Shown here one piece after another: positions 52,384-62,385 of a stretch of 64,000 nucleotides of DNA. The stretch is taken from contig NZ_JALKBC010000003.1 of NCBI RefSeq assembly GCF_023015865.1, forward strand, positions 124,001 through 188,000. Reading direction: 5' to 3'. Every line of letters begins with the position of its first letter. Position 1 is the first letter of the stretch. The position numbers were made by a program, and so were the translations under genes. Under the pieces are notes generated by a model. It saw nothing but the letters and a program-made list of their open reading frames with translations, searched no databases and had not been told where the DNA came from. Source of the stretch: Arenibacter sp. F26102. GTDB lineage: Bacteria > Bacteroidota > Bacteroidia > Flavobacteriales > Flavobacteriaceae.

Positions 52384-52923
52384 CTATGTCTTTACTAAAT
52401 ATATTACATCCTCCCCGTCATTTTCCTCCCACATAACCTTAACCTTTTCACCATTAATGGCATCCACTTGTCTTCCCCTATAATTGGGCTGTATGGGCAA
52501 ATGCCGGCTAAATCTGCGGTCGATCAGGGTTAATAACTCAATTTCCAAAGGTCTACCAAAAGATTGTATAGCCGTTAATGCCGCCCTGATACTTCTTCCA
52601 GTATAAAGCACATCGTCTACAAAAACTACTTTCCTATCCTCCACAAGAAAGTCGATTTTGGTCTTGTTGGCCTCCAAGGTCTTCTCCCCTCTTCTAAAAT
52701 CATCACGATAAAATGTAATGTCAAGAAAACCTAAATCGATCTTCTTTACCCCATAATCCTCCTGAAGAATCTTGGCTAGGCGCGAGGCTACAAATATACC
52801 CCTAGGTTGTATACCTATTAGAACCGTATTTTTAAAATCCAGATGGTTTTCTAATAATTGACAAGCCAAGCGATGCAGGATAATATTTATTTCTTTGGAA
52901 GAAAGTAATACTTTTTGACTCAT
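52384..52923 (-). CDS. pyrR: Bifunctional pyrimidine operon regulator / uracil phosphoribosyltransferase
   Basis: A 179-residue PRT-fold protein, the usual PyrR length when started at 52923 (MSQKVLLSSKEI); the longer frame from 53007 adds 28 residues unlike the family. The PRPP-binding motif is VVFVDDVLYTGRSIRAAL near residue 98, and GIQPRGIFVASRL lies before it. PyrR binds pyr mRNA to attenuate transcription and can convert uracil to UMP. It heads an operon with pyrB; I could not see a clear attenuator or PyrR-binding hairpin upstream. Confidence 0.93.
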   Translation of the reverse strand: MSQKVLLSSKEINIILHRLACQLLENHLDFKNTVLIGIQPRGIFVASRLAKILQEDYGVKKIDLGFLDITFYRDDFRRGEKTLEANKTKIDFLVEDRKVVFVDDVLYTGRSIRAALTAIQSFGRPLEIELLTLIDRRFSRHLPIQPNYRGRQVDAINGEKVKVMWEENDGEDVIYLVKT

Positions 52924-52951
52924 AGATGATTTGGCCAATGCTTTTGAATTA

Positions 52952-52959
52952 CAAAAGTA
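52952..52959 (-). promoter_or_regulatory. Candidate -7 box TACTTTTG of pyrR
   Basis: On the - strand TACTTTTG lies 29 bp before the pyrR ATG, but no TTTG occurs at the expected -33 distance. Confidence 0.35.
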
Positions 52960-53157
52960 GGGATTTCTATTTAATATTGGCGCTATAAAGACAAAAGACC
53001 TCTTCAATACCCTAACAAGGAATTGGTACTACCGTACAATCCATTGACTACCTAGGAGTTGTAGCTTAACTTGACTCTAAATACTGGCCCTAAGATAAAT
53101 TGTGCACATGGGAAGGTGGTTAGGGCAGTGAAGTTTTATTCAATTAATTCCAAAAAA

Positions 53158-53183
53158 AAAGCCCTGACAAATGCCAGGGCTTT
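53158..53183 (-). terminator. Terminator of rpsA
   Basis: Stem AAAGCCCTG/CAGGGCTTT with an 8-base loop, 22 bp after the rpsA stop on the - strand, followed on that strand by a long U-run (nine T on the opposite-strand complement). Confidence 0.88.
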
Positions 53184-53205
53184 AAAATATCAATAATCCA
53201 AAAGC

Positions 53206-55047
53206 TTACTTTTTCTTCTTATCGTTAGCTTCCATTTTATCTTTCAACGCTTGCAAAGCTTCGTTTGCGTCACCTAAAGTAGGCTTAGCTTCATCTGCAG
53301 ATGCTGCAGCTTTCTTAACAGCCGCTTTTACATTACGTTGTTCCTCTTCTCTAAAGATAGCAGTGTGACTGGCTACAACTCTTTTGAATTCTTTGTTGAA
53401 TTCAATGATCTTAAACTCAGCTTCCTCACCTTTTACCAATTTCTTGCCATCTTCTTTTTCCAAATGACGAGATGGTACAAAGGCAACGATATCTTCGTTA
53501 AAATCTATAGTGGCTCCTTTATCTACTATTTCAGCTATACTTCCTTTGTGAACTGTGTCCAAAGCAAATTCAGTTTCGTACTTATCCCAAGGATTCTCTG
53601 TAGTTTGCTTATGTCCTAAACTCAATTTACGACCATCAACATCCAATTCCAATACCTCAACTTCCAAAGTATCACCTACGGTTACAAACTCTGATGGATG
53701 CTTAATTTTCTTGGTCCAAGAAAGGTCGGAGATATAGATCAATCCGTCAATTCCTTCTTCCAATTCAACAAACACTCCAAAATTAGTAAAGTTACGTACA
53801 ATACCTTTGTGCTTAGATCCAACAGGATATTTGGTAGTAATATCAGTCCATGGGTCTGGAGTTAATTGCTTAATTCCAAGAGACATTTTACGGTCTTCCC
53901 TATCCAAGGTCAATACTACAGCTTCCACCTGATCACCAACTTTTACGAAATCCTGAGCGGAACGTAAATGTGTAGACCAAGACATTTCAGAAACATGGAT
54001 CAATCCTTCAACACCTTCGGCAACTTCGATAAATGCACCGTAGTCAGCTATAACAACTACCTTACCTTTAACTTTGTCTCCAATTTTAATGTCTTCGCTA
54101 AGAGCATCCCAAGGATGTTTCTCCAATTGCTTAAGTCCTAATTGAATTCTAGACTTGTTCTCATCAAAGTCAAGGATAACAACATTCAATTTCTGATCCA
54201 ATTCCACCACTTCATTTGGATGGTTGATCCTGCTCCAAGAAAGATCGGTAATATGCACCAATCCATCTACACCACCAAGATCAATAAAGACACCGTAAGA
54301 AGTAATGTTTTTAACAACACCTTCCAATACCTGTCCTTTTTCCAATTGACCGATGATTTCTTTTTTCTGCTCTTCAATATCAGCCTCGATCAACGCTTTA
54401 TGGGAAACTACTACGTTTTTGAATTCGTGGTTTATTTTCACCACTTTGAATTCCATAGTTTTGTTTACATATTGATCGTAATCACGGATTGGCTTAACAT
54501 CTATTTGTGAACCTGGCAAGAATGCCTCAATTCCAAATACGTCCACAATCATACCACCTTTAGTTCTGCACTTAACAAAACCGCTAACAATTTCTTCTTT
54601 GTCATGGGCCGCATTAACGCGATCCCAAGCCATGATAGTCCTTGCTTTTCTATGGGATAATACCAACTGTCCACTTTTATCCTCACGGATATCGATCAAC
54701 ACTTCTACCTTATCACCAACCTTTAGGTCAGGATTGTAACGGAATTCGTTCAGAGAAATAACACCTTCAGATTTAGCGTTTATATCAATAATCGCCTCAC
54801 GCTCTGTTAGGTAAACTACTGTTCCCTGTACTACTTCTGCGTCTGCAGTATCTACAAAGTTCTCAGCTACCAATTCTTCAAATTCCTTTAATTTGGTGTC
54901 ATCAACGCGCTCAATTCCTTGCTCATACTTGTCCCAATCAAAATTAGCCAAAAACTCTTTTGGATCTTGTGCTGGGGTCTCTACTTTTGTTTCTTGTGTA
55001 GTTTCGGTAGTTTCCTCTACCTCAACCGTTGTTTTTTCTTCAGCCAT
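53206..55047 (-). CDS. rpsA: 30S ribosomal protein S1
   Basis: A 613-residue protein with six S1 OB-fold domains, at about residues 75-140, 155-222, 240-310, 325-395, 412-485 and 498-565. The typical motifs YGVFIDLGGVDGLVHITDLSW, YGAFIEVAEGVEGLIHVSEMSW and FGVFVELEEGIDGLIYISDLSW occur in domains 3-5. There is an acidic Glu/Thr-rich N-terminal extension (first 30 residues) and a Lys/Ala-rich tail. S1 delivers mRNA to the 30S subunit; in Bacteroidota, where Shine-Dalgarno use is rare, it is likely central to initiation. Promoter about 120 bp upstream; own terminator. Confidence 0.96.
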   Translation of the reverse strand: MAEEKTTVEVEETTETTQETKVETPAQDPKEFLANFDWDKYEQGIERVDDTKLKEFEELVAENFVDTADAEVVQGTVVYLTEREAIIDINAKSEGVISLNEFRYNPDLKVGDKVEVLIDIREDKSGQLVLSHRKARTIMAWDRVNAAHDKEEIVSGFVKCRTKGGMIVDVFGIEAFLPGSQIDVKPIRDYDQYVNKTMEFKVVKINHEFKNVVVSHKALIEADIEEQKKEIIGQLEKGQVLEGVVKNITSYGVFIDLGGVDGLVHITDLSWSRINHPNEVVELDQKLNVVILDFDENKSRIQLGLKQLEKHPWDALSEDIKIGDKVKGKVVVIADYGAFIEVAEGVEGLIHVSEMSWSTHLRSAQDFVKVGDQVEAVVLTLDREDRKMSLGIKQLTPDPWTDITTKYPVGSKHKGIVRNFTNFGVFVELEEGIDGLIYISDLSWTKKIKHPSEFVTVGDTLEVEVLELDVDGRKLSLGHKQTTENPWDKYETEFALDTVHKGSIAEIVDKGATIDFNEDIVAFVPSRHLEKEDGKKLVKGEEAEFKIIEFNKEFKRVVASHTAIFREEEQRNVKAAVKKAAASADEAKPTLGDANEALQALKDKMEANDKKKK

Positions 55048-55166
55048 TTGCTGATTATAAATTTGTATTCCATGGAGTTACAAGAGTTAACAATTACCAC
55101 AGAAGAAGTTATATTGATTTTCTTTTCGTTCCTTTTTTCTCTTGATACTTTGCTAAAAAAGGAGTG

Positions 55167-55197
55167 CAAAAATACAACTAAAAAATGGTTTTACAAA
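55167..55197 (-). promoter_or_regulatory. Promoter of rpsA (TTTG - 19 bp - TATTTTTG)
   Basis: On the - strand TTTG at 55197-55194 and TATTTTTG at 55174-55167, spacer 19 bp, a full consensus match. The predicted start near 55160 leaves an untranslated leader of about 110 nt, long enough for autoregulation. Confidence 0.6.
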
Positions 55198-55310
55198 TCT
55201 AAAAATGAGATGAGTGTCAATTACTTAACTATTTTGTACAAATTGATAAAAAACATGCCAAGATTCCCTATATTGGATTGTAAAATATTAACCGTTAAAT
55301 AATTACTATT

Positions 55311-55688
55311 ATGAGTGTTAAAACAAAGTATCAAGCTGTATTGAACCTTGGTGAGGAATTAAAAATAAAAGGCGGGGATGTAACTGAGGAGTCCGGTATT
55401 CTAAAAATAAAGGGGCAGGCTGCGACCCAGTACGAAAAGAACCTTTTGTGGGATAAAATCAAAGAATTGGGCGGAGAAAACCCTTCTGATATCAAAGCCG
55501 ATATTACCGTTGCTGATGAGAGTGTTTACCATCGGCATACCGTAAAAAGTGGAGAATCTCTTAGCAAAATTGCCAAAAAATACTATGGCGACCCCATGAA
55601 GTACAAGAAAATTTTTGAGGCCAACACCAATATCCTAAAAAATCCGGATATGATTCATCCAGATCAAGTTTTGGTAATACCAAACTAA
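55311..55688 (+). CDS. LysM domain protein (YgaU-like)
   Basis: A 125-residue protein. The first 60 residues resemble a short BON-like domain (EESGILKIKGQAATQYEKNLLWDKI). A LysM domain at residues 75-124 (YHRHTVKSGESLSKIAKKYYGDPMKYKKIFEAN...IHPDQVLVIPN) follows. The architecture is that of YgaU/Kbp-type proteins, small soluble proteins linked in E. coli to potassium sensing. There is no signal peptide, so peptidoglycan binding is not assured. It is monocistronic, divergent from rpsA and convergent with cmk. Confidence 0.85.
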   Translation: MSVKTKYQAVLNLGEELKIKGGDVTEESGILKIKGQAATQYEKNLLWDKIKELGGENPSDIKADITVADESVYHRHTVKSGESLSKIAKKYYGDPMKYKKIFEANTNILKNPDMIHPDQVLVIPN

Positions 55689-55705
55689 AGGCTGAATAAT
55701 TTAAT

Positions 55706-55763
55706 TTTGGGCGGAGTCTGGAGATAGGCCGAATCGACAATTACCTTCCTTACTCCGCCCAAA
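55706..55763. terminator. Hairpin between the convergent lysM and cmk genes
   Basis: Twelve-base arms TTTGGGCGGAGT and ACTCCGCCCAAA around a 34-base loop. The long loop is unusual for an intrinsic terminator, but its place between convergent stops and the T/A-rich flanks support that role. Confidence 0.6.
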
Positions 55764-55789
55764 TTAATGTTAACAGGATCAAGAAAGCA

Positions 55790-56482
55790 CTATTTCCCCT
55801 CAATTTTACGCAGTGCAAAATTATATATGCGTTCCAATTGTTCTTTTAAACCCATGTCACTATTATCAAATTCTATAGCATCCTCCGCTTTTCTCAAAGG
55901 TGAAAATTCACGGTGTGAATCTATATAATCGCGGGTTTGAACATTCTTAAGCACATCTTCGTAGGCTACCTTCTCCCCTCTGTCCAAAAGTTCCTTATAT
56001 CTTCTAAAGGCCCTTGTCTCAGGTGATGCGGTCATGAAAATTTTGAATTCAGCATCCGGAAAGACTACAGTACCAATATCCCTGCCATCCATTACAACAC
56101 CTTTTTTCTTCCCCATATCCTGCTGCATCGCCACCAATTTCAAACGCACTTTCTCTATGGTAGCAATCTTACTCACTTGCTGAGAAACGGGCAAGGTCCT
56201 AATTTCCTTCTCCACATTTTCCCCATTCAAATACATTTCCGAAAATCCAAGGGATTTATTGTAGACAAACTTAAGATCTATCCCGGAAAGTGCATTTCCC
56301 AAACTTTCCAGATCCTCAGTTTCACCGCCAATAAAACCTTGCCGCATGGCAAAAAGTGTTACCGCCCTATACATGGCGCCAGTATCTACATAAACATAAT
56401 CCAGTGCTTTTGCCAGCTGTTTTGCTATAGTGCTCTTTCCTGTTGATGAAAATCCATCAATTGCAATAGTAATTTTTCCCAT
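55790..56482 (-). CDS. cmk: Cytidylate kinase
   Basis: A 230-residue nucleoside monophosphate kinase that phosphorylates CMP and dCMP. The P-loop GFSSTGKSTIAKQLA is at residues 9-23, DTGAMYRAVTLF follows, GRDIGTVVFPDAEFKIFMTAS is the typical central motif, and a lid region lies around RRYKELLDRG. The length is normal. It is the only gene in its transcription unit, with lon further downstream on the same strand after its own hairpin. Confidence 0.95.
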   Translation of the reverse strand: MGKITIAIDGFSSTGKSTIAKQLAKALDYVYVDTGAMYRAVTLFAMRQGFIGGETEDLESLGNALSGIDLKFVYNKSLGFSEMYLNGENVEKEIRTLPVSQQVSKIATIEKVRLKLVAMQQDMGKKKGVVMDGRDIGTVVFPDAEFKIFMTASPETRAFRRYKELLDRGEKVAYEDVLKNVQTRDYIDSHREFSPLRKAEDAIEFDNSDMGLKEQLERIYNFALRKIEGK

Positions 56483-56635
56483 GGGTCTAAAAATAACAAG
56501 AATTGCTTAATTCCGTAGTATGTATAAGGGTAATATTGACAAGATAACTCCTCAAAGTTAATAAATTGATTTTTTTGCAAACTCCAACCGCCTTTTCAAG
56601 CAGGCCTATACACTTAAGTTACTTCTCAAAATAAA

Positions 56636-56672
56636 AAAAGGTACCTACCGAGTAAATCGGTAGGTACCTTTT
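56636..56672 (-). terminator. Terminator of lon
   Basis: Perfect 16-base arms AAAAGGTACCTACCGA and TCGGTAGGTACCTTTT with a 5-base loop, directly after the lon stop on the - strand and followed by a U-run. Confidence 0.93.
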
Positions 56673-56696
56673 GTCAACTCATTCCAGGTAAATTGC

Positions 56697-59147
56697 TTAA
56701 AGTTGCTTTGAATTTTTGACAGATTCATTTGTGATGGCAATATCTATCACCTCCTGCATATCGGTCACATAATGGAAGGTAAGCCCCTTCAAATAGTCCT
56801 CCTTTATTTCCAAAATATCTTTCCTATTATCCTCACAAAGTATTATTTCCTTTATTCTTGCTCGCTTGGCAGCTAAAATCTTCTCCTTTATCCCCCCTAC
56901 AGGCAGCACCTTGCCCCTTAGGGTTATTTCCCCTGTCATGGCCAAGCTCTTTTTGATCTTTTTCTGCGTAAACAGGGAAACCAAAGAGGTTAGCATCGTA
57001 ATACCTGCACTAGGTCCGTCTTTTGGGGTAGCCCCTTCCGGAACGTGGATATGCACATTGTATTTATCGAAAACCTCTGGATCTAAACCATACCTGTCCG
57101 AATTGGATTTAATATACTCCATGGCTATAGTCGCAGATTCCTTCATCACCGTACCCAGGTTACCGGTAATAGTTAAATTACCCTTCCCCTTGGACAAGAT
57201 GGATTCAATAAATAGAATATCACCACCAACACTGGTCCATGCCAACCCAGTAACTACGCCAGCTACATCATTATTCTCATATTTATCCCTTTCCATACGC
57301 GCCGGCCCCAAAACCTTTTCAACGTCCTCAAAGGACACCTTAAGATTATACTCCTCCTCCATGGCAATGGATTTGGCGGCGTGTCGCACCATTTTGGCAA
57401 TTTGTTTTTCCAAGGACCTAACACCCGATTCCCTGGTATAACCTTCAACAATTTTTTCCAATTGTGGCTTGCCAATTTTTAAATCTTTCGGAGTCAAACC
57501 ATGTTCCTTCAATTGCTTTGGCAACAAATGCTTTCTTGCAATTTCTACCTTTTCTTCAATGGTATACCCCGTTACGTGGATTATTTCCATTCGGTCCCTT
57601 AGGGCAGGCTGAATTTCACCTAAACTATTGGCGGTAGCTATAAACATTACCTTGGATAGGTCGTAGCCCATTTCCAAGAAATTATCATGAAACTCATTGT
57701 TCTGTTCCGGATCCAATACCTCCAACATAGCCGAAGACGGATCTCCTTGATGGCTATTGGATAACTTGTCTATTTCATCCAAAATAAAAACAGGATTGGA
57801 TTTGCCCGCCTTTTTCAAACTTTGAATAATTCGGCCCGGCATTGCTCCTATGTATGTTTTACGATGGCCACGTATCTCTGCCTCATCCCTTAGACCCCCA
57901 AGTGATATTCGAACATATTCCCTTCCCAAGGCTTCGGCAACAGATTTCCCCAAAGAAGTTTTTCCAACTCCTGGAGGTCCATACAAACATAGGATAGGCG
58001 ATTTCATATCGTTACGCAGTTTTAAGACCGCCAAATATTCGATGATTCTCCTCTTAACATCTTCCAATCCATAATGATCCCTATCCAATATTTTCTGAGC
58101 CCTTTTCAAGTCAAATTTATCCTTCGAATATTCGTTCCAAGGTAATTCTATAAACAAATCCAAATAATTGCGCTGAATGGAATACTCGGCAACTTGTGGG
58201 TTCATCCGTTGCATTTTTGCCAATTCCTTTTCAAAATGTTCGGCAACTTCCTTGCTCCACTTTTTCTTTTTGGCCTTTGTCCGCATCTCATCAACTTCTT
58301 CCTCATAGGAAATACCACCCAATTCTTCTTGGATAGTCTTCATTTGTTGATGAAGATAGTATTCCCTTTGCTGCTGATCCATGTCGGTTCTTACCTTGGA
58401 CTGAATGTCATTTTTCAGTTCCAGCTTCTGAAGCTCAATGTTCATATACCTAAGTGTTGCCAATGCCCGATCCTGCAAACTTCCTATTTCCAAAAGCTCC
58501 TGCTTATCTTTTACACTTAAGTTGAGATTGGAGGAAACAAAATTGATCAAAAACGAATCGCTCTGAATATTTTTTATTGCAAACGAGGCCTCACTTGGGA
58601 TATTGGGATTATCCCTGATAATCTGAAGGGAAAGTTCTTTTATGGAATCTATGATCGCTCTAAATTCCTTGTTGTCCCTTTCAGGTCTTACTTCCTTTGT
58701 TTCCCTAACCGTAGCAGTGATATACGGCTTTTCCGTAAGCACTTCTGCCACTTCAAAACGCTTCTTACCCTGAATGATCACTGTAGTGTTTCCATCGGGC
58801 ATTTGTAGCACCCTCAATATTCTGGCTACGGTACCAAGGGTGTTAATATCCTTTACCCCTGGATTTTCAGTTTCCTCATCCTTTTGGGAAACTACACCAA
58901 TTACCTTGGAGCCGTTATTGGCATCCTTAATTAATTTAATGGATTTATCCCTTCCAGCTGTAATTGGAATAACCACGCCAGGAAACAATACCGTATTGCG
59001 CAATGGCAATATAGGCAAGGTTTCAGGCAAATTTTCGTTATTAATTTCCTCCTCATCCTCTGGTGTCATCAGGGGTATTAATTCAGATTCCTCATCAATC
59101 CCATGCAATGACATAGTGTCAAATTTTATGTTTTTCGTTTTAGCCAT
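56697..59147 (-). CDS. lon: Lon protease, ATP-dependent
   Basis: An 816-residue LonA. The N-terminal substrate-binding domain ([19 protein letters not shown]) occupies about 40-250 and a coiled coil follows at about 250-340. The AAA+ module has Walker [15 protein letters not shown] and Walker [12 protein letters not shown]. The Ser-Lys protease domain has the catalytic serine in [10 protein letters not shown] and lysine in [13 protein letters not shown]. It degrades misfolded and regulatory proteins in the cytoplasm. No CIRCE or other heat-shock operator was found upstream. It is divergent from a sigma-factor operon 217 bp away. Confidence 0.97.
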   Translation of the reverse strand: MAKTKNIKFDTMSLHGIDEESELIPLMTPEDEEEINNENLPETLPILPLRNTVLFPGVVIPITAGRDKSIKLIKDANNGSKVIGVVSQKDEETENPGVKDINTLGTVARILRVLQMPDGNTTVIIQGKKRFEVAEVLTEKPYITATVRETKEVRPERDNKEFRAIIDSIKELSLQIIRDNPNIPSEASFAIKNIQSDSFLINFVSSNLNLSVKDKQELLEIGSLQDRALATLRYMNIELQKLELKNDIQSKVRTDMDQQQREYYLHQQMKTIQEELGGISYEEEVDEMRTKAKKKKWSKEVAEHFEKELAKMQRMNPQVAEYSIQRNYLDLFIELPWNEYSKDKFDLKRAQKILDRDHYGLEDVKRRIIEYLAVLKLRNDMKSPILCLYGPPGVGKTSLGKSVAEALGREYVRISLGGLRDEAEIRGHRKTYIGAMPGRIIQSLKKAGKSNPVFILDEIDKLSNSHQGDPSSAMLEVLDPEQNNEFHDNFLEMGYDLSKVMFIATANSLGEIQPALRDRMEIIHVTGYTIEEKVEIARKHLLPKQLKEHGLTPKDLKIGKPQLEKIVEGYTRESGVRSLEKQIAKMVRHAAKSIAMEEEYNLKVSFEDVEKVLGPARMERDKYENNDVAGVVTGLAWTSVGGDILFIESILSKGKGNLTITGNLGTVMKESATIAMEYIKSNSDRYGLDPEVFDKYNVHIHVPEGATPKDGPSAGITMLTSLVSLFTQKKIKKSLAMTGEITLRGKVLPVGGIKEKILAAKRARIKEIILCEDNRKDILEIKEDYLKGLTFHYVTDMQEVIDIAITNESVKNSKQL

Positions 59148-59364
59148 ATTCTTATATCGGTCATTCTGTCATTTAAAGACAGAAAAATAATTTATATTCA
59201 ATCCTATATACACCGTCATTCCTTTATAAATAAGGAGGTTATGGATCTTGGTATTTCCTTTTAACTCTAAATGGGCAATTCTTATGCCAACAAGACAAAT
59301 CTTTTTATAAATAAACTGTAACATTCCCTAAATTACTTCATCTATTAAGCAAACCAATTCCTTT

Positions 59365-59928
59365 TTGAGCCTAGAAAAGAAACATATTGATGAACTAATA
59401 CCATTGTGTTTAACTGGTGACCGAAACGCACAAATGGAAGTTTACAATCGCTATTACAAGGGAATGTACAATGTTTCCTTCAGGATTGTAAAAGATAGCG
59501 CCATTGCCGAGGATGTTATGCAGGAATCACTGCTAAGCGCACTTACCAAACTGGATACCTTTAAAGGAGAAGTATCTTTTGGGGCATGGTTAAAGCGCAT
59601 AGTCATAAACAACAGCATTCATCAATACAGAAAACGATTAAAGCGCCAAGAAATTGATCTTGGCAATGTAATGTACAAGGTCGAAGACAATGATGGATAT
59701 GTCCCAGATTATGGTATGATTGAACTAAAGGCTCAAAAAGTGATTGAAACCATGAAACTGTTAAAAGACAATTACAGAATTTCTTTGACCTTACATTTAA
59801 TTGAAGGATATGATTACGAAGAAATTAGCGAAATAATGAATTTGAGTTATGCCAATTGCAGAACAATGATATCAAGGGCCAAAGAGAGCCTAAGACAAAA
59901 ATTAAATACGGTATACGATGGAAAATGA
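59365..59928 (+). CDS. ECF-type RNA polymerase sigma factor
   Basis: A 187-residue sigma-70 family protein. Region 2 runs from about 20 to 90 (AQMEVYNRYYKGMYNVSFRIV, DVMQESLLSALTKL, SFGAWLKRIVINNSI). Region 4 runs from about 125 to 180 (RISLTLHLIEGYDYEEISEIMNLSYANCRTMISRAKESLRQKL). There is no region 1 or 3, as in ECF factors. The start is a TTG at 59365; the first ATG is inside region 2 and too late. It overlaps the next gene by 11 bp. That gene encodes a membrane protein that is a plausible anti-sigma factor. Confidence 0.87.
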   Translation: MSLEKKHIDELIPLCLTGDRNAQMEVYNRYYKGMYNVSFRIVKDSAIAEDVMQESLLSALTKLDTFKGEVSFGAWLKRIVINNSIHQYRKRLKRQEIDLGNVMYKVEDNDGYVPDYGMIELKAQKVIETMKLLKDNYRISLTLHLIEGYDYEEISEIMNLSYANCRTMISRAKESLRQKLNTVYDGK

Positions 59929-60478
59929 CCACATTGAAAATCTGTTCAGGGAATTAAAAGGTTCCTTCGATATTGAAGAGCCCATGGATGGACATAGGCA
60001 ACGGTTTTTATCAAAATTGGAGGCATCATCAGCTGCGGCCACAAGAACAAAAAAAACTGGTATATGGTGGAAATCCCTATCCATAGCGGCCACCTTGCTT
60101 TTACTTTTCTCAATTGGATTTAATTTCTTTAACCCATCCCCGAGCTTGCGACAAAAGGTTTCGAATATTTCACCGGAAATCACCAACACCGAATACTACT
60201 TTGCAAGTTTAATTGAGGAACAAGTAAAAATAATGCAAAGTAAAAGTACTCCTGAAACACAGAAGTTGATTGCCGATACCATGACCCAGCTAAGGACACT
60301 GGATGCTGATTACAAAAAAATGGAACAGGATTTATTAAATGGCGGAAACAGTAAACTTATATTAAGCGCCATGATTACCAATTTCCAGACTAGAATAGGA
60401 CTATTAAATGAAGTATTGGAGCAAATAAAAGAAATAAAGACTTTAAAAAACTACAAAAATGAAAACATTACAGCTTAG
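59918..60478 (+). CDS. Single-pass membrane protein, candidate anti-sigma factor
   Basis: A 186-residue protein: a cytoplasmic N-terminus (1-48) with GHRQRFLSKLEAS, one membrane helix (about 51-68, LSIAATLLLLFSIGFNFF), and a periplasmic part rich in helix-forming residues (SLIEEQVKIMQSKS..., LNEVLEQIKEIKTLKN), probably coiled coil. No zinc-type HxxxCxxC anti-sigma motif is present. The position immediately after and overlapping the sigma gene, plus its topology, suggest an anti-sigma role; this is inference. It overlaps the next gene by 20 bp. Confidence 0.65.
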   Translation: MENDHIENLFRELKGSFDIEEPMDGHRQRFLSKLEASSAAATRTKKTGIWWKSLSIAATLLLLFSIGFNFFNPSPSLRQKVSNISPEITNTEYYFASLIEEQVKIMQSKSTPETQKLIADTMTQLRTLDADYKKMEQDLLNGGNSKLILSAMITNFQTRIGLLNEVLEQIKEIKTLKNYKNENITA

Positions 60479-61550
60479 GTATATAATCGGCATATTATTG
60501 ATTATTCCCTTTCTCTCATTTTCCAACAGCGATACACCAAGGGGCAAGTATACCAAGGAAAAAACCATTAAAAAAGAGTACAAAGTTAATTTGGATGCAC
60601 TATTAAAGATATCCAATAGCTATGGCAGTTTAAATATAACCTCGTGGAACGAAGACCGGGTTACTATCGAAGTGCATATTAAGACCACAGGGGACAATGA
60701 GGATAAGGTACAACGTAAGCTTGATGGAATTACGGTTGATTTTGAGGCCAACAACAATTTGGTTTCCGCTACAACCATCTTTAACAAGGATAGAAATAGT
60801 TGGGGCTGGAACTGGGGCAGCAACAGCAACGTAAATATGCAGGTGAACTATACGATCAGAATCCCTGTGAAAAACAGCGTTAACCTCAATAACGATTACG
60901 GGAGCATAATTTTGGACAGAATAGATGGGCATGCCAAGATCAATTGTGATTATGGCAGGTTGGAAATTGGGGAACTGCATGGCAGAAGCAACCAATTATC
61001 CTTCGACTATACATCCAAATCTACCATTGGTTATATAAACAGTGGCAAAATCAACGCTGACTATTCAGGATTCACTATTGAAAGGGCAGGGAACCTGGAT
61101 ATCGTTGCAGACTATACAAATGCTACTGTCCAAACAATGAAAGACCTGACCTATGTTTGCGATTATGGCAATTTGGAAATTGGAGAGGCCAAAAATATAC
61201 AGGGCAATGGCGATTATGTAAATGTAAGATTGGGACTAATCCATGGTAATGTAGATATAAAATCGAGCTACGGGTCCGTAAAAATAGACAGAATGGCAAC
61301 CGATGCCAAAAATCTCCAAATAAGTAGCGATTATACTGGTATTAAGATAGGATACTCACCTGAATATCATTTCAATTTTGAAATTGAAACCGAATACGCA
61401 GGAGTAAGCGGGAAAGATGATTTCGAAATAAACATAAGCAAGGAAAAATCAAACACAAGCTACTACCAAGGATATCACGGAAGTCAAAATAGTGGTAATC
61501 TAATGTCTATAACTAGTGAATACGGAGGAATATCGTTCATAAGAAAATAA
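60459..61550 (+). CDS. Exported DUF4097-type beta-strand repeat protein
   Basis: A 363-residue exported protein; signal peptide about 1-23 (IIGILLIIPFLSFS). The mature part is a series of short beta repeats with the recurring pattern xxDYGxLxIGxxx (SYGSLNITSW, DYGSIILDRI, DYGRLEIGEL, DYGNLEIGEA, SYGSVKIDRM, EYGGISFIRK), typical of DUF4097/DUF4098 adhesin-like beta-helices. The function is unknown. It is translationally coupled to the membrane protein before it and lies 16 bp before a DUF2807 gene, so it is likely a target or part of the sigma-controlled envelope response. Confidence 0.75.
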   Translation: MKTLQLRYIIGILLIIPFLSFSNSDTPRGKYTKEKTIKKEYKVNLDALLKISNSYGSLNITSWNEDRVTIEVHIKTTGDNEDKVQRKLDGITVDFEANNNLVSATTIFNKDRNSWGWNWGSNSNVNMQVNYTIRIPVKNSVNLNNDYGSIILDRIDGHAKINCDYGRLEIGELHGRSNQLSFDYTSKSTIGYINSGKINADYSGFTIERAGNLDIVADYTNATVQTMKDLTYVCDYGNLEIGEAKNIQGNGDYVNVRLGLIHGNVDIKSSYGSVKIDRMATDAKNLQISSDYTGIKIGYSPEYHFNFEIETEYAGVSGKDDFEINISKEKSNTSYYQGYHGSQNSGNLMSITSEYGGISFIRK

Positions 61551-61566
61551 CACTAATAACATAGAA

Positions 61567-62292
61567 ATGAAACAATCAACAACTATCCTGGTCATATTAT
61601 TTTTCATGGGCTTATTGACTGCCCAGAAAAATAAAAGAATTAGCGGTAATGGAAATGTGACCACAATAGAAAGAATCACATCGGATTACGATCATATTGC
61701 AATTTCTGGTTCTTTTGATATTGAACTGGTGGAAGGAAGTGAAGGCAAAATAACCTTGGTAGGGGAAGAAAATATATTGGATCATATTACTACGGAAGTA
61801 AGAAATAATAAATTAGTAATCAAAGTGGAGGAAGGATACAACCTAAATCCTTCCTTTTGGAAAAAGGACGTTACCATTACCATTCCCGTAGAGCACATTA
61901 ACAGTCTAACTTTGTCTGGATCAGGTAATATTGTTGGCAAAAAAACTATAAAAACAGATTATTTTGAAACCTCAATGTCCGGTTCGGGAGATATCACACT
62001 ACGTTTGGATGCCACTACGGTAAAAGCCAGTATGTCTGGATCTGGGGATATGGCCTTAAGTGGAATTACCACCAATTTTGAAGTATTTATTTCAGGATCG
62101 GGAGACATCAATGCCTATGACCTAATTGCAGATAATGTAGTTGCATCTGTCTCCGGTTCGGCGAATATTGAGGTTACCGCCAACAAAAAAATAGAGGCCA
62201 AAGTATCGGGATCAGGTGATATAGATTATCGAGGGAATCCTGAAAAAATAAATAGTAAAGTTTCCGGTTCGGGAGATATCACCAAACATTAA
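61567..62292 (+). CDS. Exported head-GIN (DUF2807) protein
   Basis: A 241-residue exported protein with signal peptide 1-19. The mature part is a DUF2807 right-handed beta-helix with seven SGSG-type turns, such as LSGSGNIVG, MSGSGDITL, MSGSGDMAL, ISGSGDINA, VSGSANIEV, VSGSGDIDY and VSGSGDITK, spaced about 18-20 residues apart. The family is annotated as putative auto-transporter adhesin head, but no passenger or barrel domain exists here. It is the last gene of the sigma-factor operon. It is complete; function unknown. Confidence 0.85.
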   Translation: MKQSTTILVILFFMGLLTAQKNKRISGNGNVTTIERITSDYDHIAISGSFDIELVEGSEGKITLVGEENILDHITTEVRNNKLVIKVEEGYNLNPSFWKKDVTITIPVEHINSLTLSGSGNIVGKKTIKTDYFETSMSGSGDITLRLDATTVKASMSGSGDMALSGITTNFEVFISGSGDINAYDLIADNVVASVSGSANIEVTANKKIEAKVSGSGDIDYRGNPEKINSKVSGSGDITKH

Positions 62293-62385
62293 TTTATAAA
62301 ATTTTGTAAGGCACGGTTTTGTTTACGTGAAACATCCAAAAATGAAACCTTACCCCTGAATGTGGTGGCAAATAACCATAGGATT

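Noticed and set aside
56866-57441. A 191-codon + strand frame opposite lon
   Set aside because: Antisense to the conserved AAA+/protease region of Lon; composition is that of a shadow.
59148-59364. Heat-shock operator (CIRCE-like) upstream of lon
   Set aside because: No inverted repeat resembling CIRCE was found in the gap.
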